NCBI GenBank assembly: GCA_024640925.1
Contig: JAHEEB010000019.1
Coordinates: 1-9,384, forward strand
Reading direction: 5' to 3'
Source: Bacteroidota bacterium
GTDB lineage: Bacteria > Bacteroidota > Bacteroidia > Bacteroidales > UBA10428
DNA: 9,384 bases
The translations under genes were made by a program, and so were the position numbers. The notes under the pieces were generated by a model, which worked only from the letters and a program-made list of their open reading frames with translations, did not search any database and had not been told where the DNA came from. Positions 1-7,400 of the stretch are shown here, piece after piece (positions within the stretch are counted from its first letter, which is position 1; each line of letters starts with the position of its first letter).

Positions 1-50
1 TCTCCCCCTGTTTTGAATACTCGCCCCCCCATAGGATGTATTTCGAACTC

Positions 51-58
51 TAACTTTG
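51..58 (+). promoter_or_regulatory. Bacteroidota-type -7 promoter element for the LamG gene
   Basis: The octamer TAACTTTG matches the Bacteroidota primary sigma -7 consensus TAnnTTTG exactly. It lies 37 bases before the ATG at 96, so a transcript starting a few bases downstream would have a leader of about 30 nt. No TTG-type -33 element is visible at the usual spacing; that stretch is C-rich, and the only upstream TTTG (12-15) is too far away. This is therefore half a promoter by sequence. There is no purine-rich ribosome-binding site before the ATG, only an AT-rich leader, which is normal for this phylum. Confidence 0.4.
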
Positions 59-95
59 AAATACTTTCTCTAAACTTTAAACTAAATTATTTATT

Positions 96-3020
96 ATGAA
101 AAAAAGTTTACTATTACTTGGGCTGGCGATATCAGTTCCTTGTTTCTTAATCCAGGCTCAAACCGATCCCGGAACTACGAATTTAAAACATCAATGGACA
201 TTTGACAATGGTACAGCCAATGATGTTATAGGTAGTGTTAATGGCACATTAATGGGTGGGGCTGTAATTGATGCTTCTACCAAAGCTTTAAAAACATCAG
301 CAGATGGCGATTATTTATCTCTTTCTGGTACTGATTTAGCACTGAATTCATATTCTGAATTAACATTGGAAGCCTGGATTACTTCAACCAACACCAATAC
401 AGGTAATCCTATGCTTTGTTATTTTGGAAATACAACCAACGATCTTGGAGCACAGGGTGTTTTCATAACAACAATAAGCCGTAGTGCTATTTCTTGTTCT
501 AATATATCTGCACCCTGGTCGTCAGAAGACAATGTAGGTGGTATAAATTGCAATAATAGCGCTTTACATCATGTAGTTTCTGTTGTAACAGCCTCTGAAA
601 TTAGATTCTATGTCGACGGTAATTTTCAGGGTTCTAAAGCTTTGAGTACTGGAAATAGTATATCGGCTTTAGGAACAGGCGTAGCTTATCTTGCAAAGAG
701 TGGTTATTCTGTTGATCAAACATGGCAAGGTTTAATATATGAGTTTAGCATATACAACAAAGCTTTATCTTCAGACGAAATTAATTACCTGTATTTAAAA
801 GGCGATGGTGCAACACCTTATATACAATCTTCCGTTTCATCTATTGAGACTTCTTCATCAGCCTCTTTTAAAGTATGGAGTGGTAATTTGTCGGAAACCA
901 TTACAATTACAGCTCCGGCAGGAATTACTGTAAAACCTTCAATACTTCAGTCCAACAGTGCTATAGTTCCGGTAAATGTTTCAGTTACATATGATGGAAT
1001 TACTGCAGTTGACGGAAATATTACACTTACAAGTGGAACCACTACAGCTAATATTTCAATAAAAGCAGCCTCTACTGGTTTTTCTTGTTTTAATCCTCTT
1101 TATGCTGATACAATTACCTCAAATATACTTGCCGATCCATATTGCAGTTCATATTTTTCTGATGGTTGGGGATCAAAGAGTATAAATACGGATCCGACTT
1201 ATATTTATTGCGGCAACGGAAGCGGAAAAATAGATGGTGGATCTTACGATCGTGCTCTTACCGGAAAACTGAAGCCGAATACAAAATATCGTGTAAAAGC
1301 AAAAGTATGGCAGGTAAGTGGTTCAACTGTTGGAATAGGTGTATATGGTTGGAATGGAACCGCCACAGATATATACCATGGAGCAACTACCAGTGACGCA
1401 TGGGAAGATATTGATTTTACCTTTACAACCGGTACAATTTTAAATTCAGGAGGTCATGGTCTTTTCTTTAATTCCGGAACCGGATATATTGACAATTGGG
1501 AAATGTATGAAATGCCATGTATGCAATTTTCAGCATCTTCGCTTACCTATCTTACTTCCGGCACTCAAAAGGTAGCTGTAAAAGGCATTCATCTTTCAAA
1601 TGATATATCCATAACTGCCCCGGTAAATTTCACTGTTGCACCATCAAAGCTGGCGGTCAATGTTAATGGCGATTCTGTTTCTATTACTTACGACGGTTTA
1701 GCATCTTCAACCGGTTATGTTTACTTCATCAGCGGAACTTCAAAAGATTCAATTCAGGTATCGGGTATTGCCGATCCAATTATTGTTCCTTCCATTTCAT
1801 TTTTGACTTTCGATGAACTGAATAAAGAAGCTACTTTTACCGTAATTGCTGGAAATCTTAACGACAGTATTCGTTTTACAGTCCCATCGGGATATTCAAT
1901 TAATCCTAAAGCCCTTGCTGCTAATGCAAATGGAACAACTGTAACCGTAACCTTTGATGGAACGACAGAAATAAAAGATTATATTATATTAACTAGCGAA
2001 ACAGCCCAGGCTAAAGTACGAGTAATTGGAACCTTAAACTCTACAACCTATACGCCTCTTTATTCAGCCGGTAACCTGATAACTGACCCTTATTTTAATA
2101 GTTTAAACACTTACGGTGGATGGGGTGATGATAACAAAGGAATCACTACCGATACGAATGAAGTTTATTCCGGAAGCAAAAGTTTTAAGATGAAAGGTGC
2201 TTGCGGAGCTTCGTTAGATTATAGTCTTACCGGCAAGATGCTTTCAAACAAAACTTACCGGTTAAAAGCTATGGTAAAAACTACTGGTAACTATAAATTC
2301 ATTGTCAATGGATGCGATGTTGATGGTTCAAACGATTATTATATTGATGTAAATACCAGTGAAAATTGGCAAATTATTGATACAACTTTTACTACCGGCA
2401 CATTAGCGGCTAATCAGAATCTGTATTTCAATAGTTGCGAAGGGTATGACGGAACATTGGCATACATTGATAACTATGAGCTTTATGTGGCTCCGGCTAT
2501 TTCTGTTGACCCATTATCATTAACATTTAGTGGTGAAGAAACCAAAACTTTTACAGCAACCGGATTAAATCTCAGCCAATCTGTTTCTATTACAGCACCT
2601 ACTGGTTTTTCTGTTAATCCATCTACATTGGATGCAACAGCATCAGCTGCAGTTGTTTCAGTAACATACAACGGAATTAACAATTCCGATGGATATATAT
2701 ACCTGACTAGTGGATCTGTGAAGGATAGTGTTCAGGTATCAGGAACTGTTGTTACAGAAATTGGAGCAGTTAGCAACGAACTTTCACAATTTGTATATAC
2801 CAACAATGGTTTAATTAATGTTTCTCTTGATCTTGCAAATGATACAGAAGTTGAATTATCCGTATTTACAGCCGATAGCAGATTGTTATTAAAGCAAAAA
2901 GGTAATTATTTTGCAGGTAAAAATCATGTCGTTTTGGATGTTAATCTTTCTTCGGGCATTTATATCGTAAATATTGTCAGAGAAGGAAAATCATTCAATT
3001 ATAAAGTAATTAATATGTAA
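96..3020 (+). CDS. Secreted LamG / Ig-like / CBM-like multidomain protein, T9SS type A cargo
   Basis: This 974-residue protein is probably exported by Sec and then through the outer membrane by T9SS, ending on the surface or in the medium. Residues 1-21 are a signal peptide (MKKSLLLLGL start, hydrophobic core, cleavage near IQA/Q). Residues 28-235 are a LamG/concanavalin A-like jelly roll (LKHQWTFDNGT, LEAWI, IRFYVDG, LIYEFSIYNKALS). Four Ig-like modules of about 83 residues follow (241-326, 476-558, 563-646, 800-884), each with a pattern like 'ITAPxGFxVxP ... VSVTYDG ... LTSG'. Two CBM4/9-like modules (332-473, 652-799) share a PLY...DPY...GWG opening, a 'LTGKxxxNxxYRxKA' stretch and a 'YIDNxExY' ending. 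Residues 893-974 fit the Por secretion tail (VELSVFTADSRLL, LSSGIYIVNI) but lack the common PNP motif at its front. I see no catalytic domain, so binding of a glycan or matrix polymer is the inference. The ATG at 96 is chosen because the signal peptide begins there. The gene stands alone, with its own terminator. Confidence 0.9.
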   Translation: MKKSLLLLGLAISVPCFLIQAQTDPGTTNLKHQWTFDNGTANDVIGSVNGTLMGGAVIDASTKALKTSADGDYLSLSGTDLALNSYSELTLEAWITSTNTNTGNPMLCYFGNTTNDLGAQGVFITTISRSAISCSNISAPWSSEDNVGGINCNNSALHHVVSVVTASEIRFYVDGNFQGSKALSTGNSISALGTGVAYLAKSGYSVDQTWQGLIYEFSIYNKALSSDEINYLYLKGDGATPYIQSSVSSIETSSSASFKVWSGNLSETITITAPAGITVKPSILQSNSAIVPVNVSVTYDGITAVDGNITLTSGTTTANISIKAASTGFSCFNPLYADTITSNILADPYCSSYFSDGWGSKSINTDPTYIYCGNGSGKIDGGSYDRALTGKLKPNTKYRVKAKVWQVSGSTVGIGVYGWNGTATDIYHGATTSDAWEDIDFTFTTGTILNSGGHGLFFNSGTGYIDNWEMYEMPCMQFSASSLTYLTSGTQKVAVKGIHLSNDISITAPVNFTVAPSKLAVNVNGDSVSITYDGLASSTGYVYFISGTSKDSIQVSGIADPIIVPSISFLTFDELNKEATFTVIAGNLNDSIRFTVPSGYSINPKALAANANGTTVTVTFDGTTEIKDYIILTSETAQAKVRVIGTLNSTTYTPLYSAGNLITDPYFNSLNTYGGWGDDNKGITTDTNEVYSGSKSFKMKGACGASLDYSLTGKMLSNKTYRLKAMVKTTGNYKFIVNGCDVDGSNDYYIDVNTSENWQIIDTTFTTGTLAANQNLYFNSCEGYDGTLAYIDNYELYVAPAISVDPLSLTFSGEETKTFTATGLNLSQSVSITAPTGFSVNPSTLDATASAAVVSVTYNGINNSDGYIYLTSGSVKDSVQVSGTVVTEIGAVSNELSQFVYTNNGLINVSLDLANDTEVELSVFTADSRLLLKQKGNYFAGKNHVVLDVNLSSGIYIVNIVREGKSFNYKVINM

Positions 3021-3057
3021 GTAATAGAAAATTATTAAAGAATAATTTGATTCCGTT

Positions 3058-3106
3058 AAGGCTTTAGTCTATAGATATAATATCTTAATGACTAAAGCCT
3101 TTTTTT
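3058..3106 (+). terminator. Intrinsic terminator of the LamG gene
   Basis: A perfect 12-base stem, AAGGCTTTAGTC at 3058-3069 against GACTAAAGCCTT at 3090-3101, closes a 20-base loop. The loop has a small inner stem (AGATAT/ATATCT, 3073-3078 with 3080-3085). A run of seven T (3100-3106) follows, overlapping the end of the stem. It begins 38 bases after the TAA at 3018-3020, which is the right place and orientation for Rho-independent termination. Confidence 0.85.
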
Positions 3107-3201
3107 ATCAGAGATTATTAGTAGGTTGGATACACTTGTTGCTTGTTTATTATTGCTGTCCGATAAAAATATTAAATGTGACCCACATCTCACAAAAATT
3201 G

Positions 3202-3218
3202 CAACATCTACGAGGTTG
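3202..3218. repeat. REP-like imperfect palindrome, copy 1
   Basis: CAACATCTACGAGGTTG is an imperfect inverted repeat centred on 3210. CAAC pairs with GTTG and TC with GA, with one mismatch between the pairs. It agrees with the unit at 3314-3330 at 12 of 17 positions, including both outer arms (consensus CAAC.T....GAGGTTG). Confidence 0.5.
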
Positions 3219-3266
3219 TTCCTAAGAGGTCATTATTCATTTCTACAAAAATGCAACTTGTCAAAT

Positions 3267-3280
3267 TATCCTCGAGGATA
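3267..3280. repeat. Perfect 14-base palindrome
   Basis: TATCCTCGAGGATA is a perfect palindrome with no loop. It sits between the two CAAC/GTTG units, about 63 bases from the centre of the first and 48 from the centre of the second. It shares the GAGG core with them. It could be a cruciform site, a diverged REP unit or a dyad protein-binding site; its context favours the REP reading. Confidence 0.5.
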
Positions 3281-3313
3281 CATTATTGTAGGGCAGATTG
3301 TTTTATGTTTTCA

Positions 3314-3330
3314 CAACCTTGTAGAGGTTG
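3314..3330. repeat. REP-like palindrome, copy 2
   Basis: CAACCT (3314-3319) and AGGTTG (3325-3330) are perfect 6-base arms around a 5-base loop, and a T-G wobble could extend the stem by one pair. It is in the same orientation as the unit at 3202-3218, 112 bases away. The heptamer duplication GTTGCAT GTTGCAT begins inside its right arm. Confidence 0.5.
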
Positions 3331-3379
3331 CATGTTGCATTCTTATTTTTAAGCGTTTATTATGAAATCGAAGACATAC

Positions 3380-3413
3380 AACAAAAAAAGCGGGCTAACC
3401 CGCTTTTTTTGTT
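3380..3413 (-). terminator. Bidirectional terminator, serving mainly the porP/sprF operon
   Basis: Perfect 15-base arms (3380-3394 and 3399-3413) flank a 4-base loop (CTAA). The stem is five GC-rich pairs (GCGGG/CCCGC) with seven A on one side and seven T on the other, so it reads as a hairpin plus U-tract on either strand. On the minus strand it begins 15 bases after the stop codon at 3429, making it the natural end of the cargo-porP/sprF transcript. On the plus strand it would back up the terminator at 3058-3106. Confidence 0.9.
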
Positions 3414-3428
3414 TCTATCCATTAGATT

Positions 3429-4409
3429 CTAATATTCATTAATCCATTTATACCTGCGAGCAGTTGCTCCCAATCTCATTGAAACTGTAATTTCATGTGA
3501 ACCATAACTTGCTTTTCCAAGGGAATTAAAGTTGTAATCAAATGCATAACCAAAATAATACCGGATATAGTTCATTCCACCAAAGATGGAAACAGAACTT
3601 GCTGTTCTGTAATTTAAACCTCCCCAATATTTTTTATTATAGATACATTTCATGTTTAAATCAAGCTGTGGTTGAAATGTTTCGGGAAATTTTATCATCG
3701 CAGAAGGCTCAAATTCCAATTGTTCAGCAGGACTGAAGCGATAACCTCCAATAAGAATATGATACCGTTTTATACGATAATCTCCTTCCCCTTTATCACC
3801 AAATTGTGCAACAGAACTAAACAATTGAAGCGCAGAATAACCAATATAGTAATTCGTTGACGTATAATATGTACCGAAGTTTACATCTGTCATCCATACC
3901 GATTGTTTCTTACCGGTAAGTATCGGATCAAATTCACCATCAGAAGTGATTAAATCATCCCCTTGTATCCTCAATTGTTGAAAAAGCAGGGATAATCCGA
4001 AAGAAAGCTGCGATTCACCAAAGTCTATATGAAATGAATAGGTTCCGTTAATCCCTGTTCTATCAATAGGGCCATTCTGATCGTTATATATATATGCACC
4101 CCAACCGGTGTTGCCCTTTCTGGTTTTTTCTGGTTTTTCTTTTCTTACTATCAGTTTTCTGAAAATATGGCTTTCACCGAGAATTCTGGAGTTTACCATT
4201 AATGCGTGAGTTTTCGGAGTACCTTTAAAGCCAACCCATTGCTCTCTGGCTATCAGGTTAATATTTGTATATCCATCACATCCGGCAACAGCAGGATTAA
4301 AGATGAATTTGTTCATGGTGTATTGAGTATAGACAGGAAATTGCTGACTCCAGGCATATCCCGCACCTAAACTAATGAATATGAGAGATATCACTATTTT
4401 CTTATTCAT
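3429..4409 (-). CDS. PorP/SprF family T9SS outer-membrane protein
   Basis: This is a beta-barrel outer-membrane protein of the PorP/SprF family. In Flavobacterium, SprF is needed to bring the type B cargo SprB to the surface. From the Met at 4409 it has 326 residues, normal for the family. It has a signal peptide (MNKKIVISLIFISLGAGYAW, cleavage near SQ/Q), the hallmark N-terminal block (QFPVYTQYTMNKFIFNPAVAG at about 23-43, then REQWVGFKG near 55-63), alternating hydrophobic strands rich in Tyr and Gly, and the C-terminal GSHEITVSMRLG. An in-frame ATG at 4445 would add 12 polar residues (MKTNNINNLLQK). I prefer 4409 because Lys-Lys then directly precedes the hydrophobic core and AAA precedes the ATG, but 4445 would leave only 14 bases after the upstream stop and cannot be excluded. 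A basic stretch (RKEKPEKTRKG, about 89-99) forms an unusually charged loop. It is probably co-transcribed with, and dedicated to, the upstream cargo gene. Confidence 0.9.
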   Translation of the reverse strand: MNKKIVISLIFISLGAGYAWSQQFPVYTQYTMNKFIFNPAVAGCDGYTNINLIAREQWVGFKGTPKTHALMVNSRILGESHIFRKLIVRKEKPEKTRKGNTGWGAYIYNDQNGPIDRTGINGTYSFHIDFGESQLSFGLSLLFQQLRIQGDDLITSDGEFDPILTGKKQSVWMTDVNFGTYYTSTNYYIGYSALQLFSSVAQFGDKGEGDYRIKRYHILIGGYRFSPAEQLEFEPSAMIKFPETFQPQLDLNMKCIYNKKYWGGLNYRTASSVSIFGGMNYIRYYFGYAFDYNFNSLGKASYGSHEITVSMRLGATARRYKWINEY

Positions 4410-4459
4410 TTTCTGCAAAAGGTTATTTATATTATTGGTTTTCATGTAATTCAGGCTTA

Positions 4460-7400
4460 TTATTTAACAATTGCTATATTTCCTTTTATAATCTGATTGC
4501 CATCACCAAGCAAATCGATTATATAGTAATAATTATCCATAGGTAATGCTTTGCCATTGAAGGTGCCTCCCCAATCATCATGATAACCATGCTCTTTAAG
4601 GTATACTCTTCTGCCCCATCTGTCAAATATTTCAATTTTAGCATCCGGATAAAGTCCTATGTTTTTAATAACCCATGTATCATGAATATTATCGTCATTA
4701 GGTGTAATAACATTCGCAATATCACCAAGTAAAGACTCTGAACACTCCATAATATTAATGGTGTCAATATCCTTACAACCATCATCGTTTGTTACGGTGA
4801 GGGTGATTGCTTGTATGCCGGGATATACGGTTATTGAACTACCTTTGTCTCCAGTCGACCATGAATAGGATGCAAAATCCCCTGCATTTAATACATAACC
4901 AGCCTCATCACAAATTATAGTATCATTACCAAGGTTAAGAACGGGACTGGCAAGAACAACAACAATCGCTGTATCTGAAGCCTTACAACCATCTTTATCG
5001 GTAACCAGTACACTAACTGTATCAACAGTAGACACAACTATTTGTTGTCCAGTGCTTCCGTCGTTCCATAAATATGTGGTAAACAAAGTATCTGTTGAAA
5101 AAGTATGACTTGATCCTTTGCAAATGTTTACTATTGAATCTCCAATATCGACTGATGGAGCTGAAATATATACTGAATCAAGACTTGGTTCGCCCAAACA
5201 ACCTTCATCAGAACTGGCAGCAACCGAAATAATATGAGATCCATTGATCGTATTCCAGGTAACTGATATTTCATTATCTTCTCTTATAATATCCAGATCT
5301 GCAATAAACCATTGATATCCCGGTGCATCTGCAGGATTAACTGAATATGTATCATTATCACCAATACAATAAACACCGAGATAACCATCAACCCGGCTAC
5401 CATCAGTCTGTATTGAACCTGTAACAGGCAATGGATAAGATACTCCTCTGACAGAATCACTCCATTCACCAACACATCCAATGTTGCTTATGGCACGGGC
5501 AACGACATAAATTGTATCTTCCGAATTAATAACAGGAGCATATTGGAATGGTGATAAATCGTCAGAACCATCAACAGTAACTCCATTATCTGATGAGAAC
5601 TCTATTGAACTTCCATCGGGAGTAGTTGCAGTAAATACGATCTCGCCATATCCGCAACTCTTTGCATCAGTAATTTCAATTAAAGGTAAGGTCCTGACAC
5701 TAATATAATCTGTTTTAGTAGTTGTTGTATCAATTACTCCATCTGATATAGTCAATTCTACCGTTTTTCTACCTGATGTTGAATATACAACTTTGTGGGG
5801 TCCTATACCTGTGGCAGAAAGAGGACTTGCATCTGTCCCAAAATTCCAGGCATAGGTAGTTGTTGGTTTGGTTCCAATGGATGTACTGGTAAACAACACC
5901 GTATCATTCGGACAAACATCTGTTGCATCGGCAATAAAATCGGCTCCGAATGGACAACCAGTTAAATTGAAAGCCAAACTTTTGGATGAACCTGCGCAAC
6001 CATCCTCATTTATCTGGTAAACCGAAATATTTGCGCTTGTTGTTCCAAAATTAACCTGTATAGAGTTTACTCCTATTGCCGAAGTATCGGTAATAATTGT
6101 AACATCGGAAGGTACCGACCAGATAAATTTATTGGCTGGGTTAGGATCAACGGAATAAACTTCTCCACTGGCACTGCATTCGAGATTAGTATTACCGGAA
6201 ATGTCTGAAGTAACTGGTAAAGTGGAAATATCAATGATAGCATTTCCAGAGCTTGTACCTGTACAATGAACATCGGAAACAGAAGTTACAGTGTATGTTT
6301 TAGCTGAAGATGGGGAAACATTCAGGATTAAAGTATCTTTAACCTGTCCATTAACATTGACCGGAGAGCTCCCGTCGGTATAAGTCAGATTCCATGGACT
6401 GGCACCAGTGAGAACAATGGATATATCTGTGCTTGATCCGGGACACAAAGTTTTACTTCCCGAAACTGTTGCTGTTGGTAATGCATAAATAGTGTCTTTC
6501 ACAGCTCTTCTCCCACTGATACAACCCGTAGAACTATTTCTTGACTGGGCATAATATGTAGCTCCATTAATCAGAGCAGTTGATCCTGGTAAAACATTAC
6601 CACCAGTAATTGTATCATACCAGTCAATATTTGTTCCGTTAGTGCCATTCGTAACACTCAAATTAGCAATAGTGGCACTACCACAGAAACTTTGAGGAGT
6701 GGTAGCTGTTGGCAGTCCAATAATAGTATTTGCTGGAACAGTAAATGAATCAGTAAAAGAACAAACTCCACTTTTTACTGTTACATTATATGTTCCGGTC
6801 GACAGATTTGTAATTGTTGGGGTAATTGCACCGTTTGACCATAAATAAGAATCCCATGTTCCGGTAACAGCAAGAGTATTTCCACCTGAGCACAATGGTG
6901 TTGGAGCATATACATCGGGCAAGGTAAAGGTATCGCAAGGCGTAACAAAATCAATATCATCGAGATAAAGGACTGACCCAACTTCTCCATGATAACCCGT
7001 AACATTGTAGTTTGTGGTAGTTACTGCTGTTATTTTAACTCTTGTAATATCAATTCCGCTCGTGTAATTTAAATTGATTGAGAAAGGTGAGTAATTAGCT
7101 GCTACAGGTAGTGTGGTAGTAAAGGTATTAATTGAATCTGTTGCCGAAAAAAGAGTAACTTTTATTTGTGCAACATCCGATGTTTTATGAGAGAACTTAT
7201 AAAACCCTGTAAGCTGAATAGGCCTGAATATTGCAGGAAAACCGGTTTGATCTGATTGCAACAGACCTTTAACCTCGGCACCGGTTGTCATACTTTCTAT
7301 GCGTGCAGCCAGATTACCGGAATGTGCTACAGTTGAAGGGGTAACCATAGCATCTTTCAAAATAAGGCTATGGGGCACTTGATTATGGGTGATCCAATAA

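Larger units (their letters stand above)
3107..3379. other. Spacer between convergent genes, no credible gene, REP-like palindromes
   Basis: This stretch lies between the terminators of two convergent genes. A 79-codon plus-strand frame (3126-3365) crosses it, but it is cut through by inverted repeats, has no recognisable domain, signal or ribosome-binding site, and its start codon is TTG. What the region does hold is a set of short palindromes (3202-3218, 3267-3280, 3314-3330). There is also a tandem heptamer GTTGCAT GTTGCAT (3327-3340), whose reverse complement ATGCAAC occurs at 3251-3257, and an inverted CTACAA/TTGTAG pair (3243-3248 and 3286-3291). The overall look is that of an interspersed non-coding repeat element. 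Confidence 0.6.

Noticed and set aside
24..30. Run of seven C near the left edge
   Set aside because: It is unusual in this AT-rich sequence, but nothing around it forms a hairpin or known element. It may be the tail of an upstream feature outside the window.
1166..1396. Frame of 76 codons inside the LamG gene on the same strand
   Set aside because: It is a shifted-frame shadow of a region that clearly encodes a CBM-like module; the amino-acid content (many Lys, Arg and Trp) is not protein-like.
3191..3345. CRISPR array
   Set aside because: There are only two or three short palindromes, with unequal spacing (about 63 and 48 bases between centres) and imperfect repeat identity; no array and no cas gene is present.
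3126..3365. Open frame of 79 codons on the plus strand in the spacer
   Set aside because: It starts with TTG, runs across all three palindromes and shows no domain or signal peptide. Its apparent coding length follows from the lack of stops in a repeat element.
5284..7005. Several frames of 65-75 codons on the minus strand inside the 1208-residue cargo gene
   Set aside because: They are out-of-frame shadows of repeat-rich coding sequence, with no starts or domains of their own.
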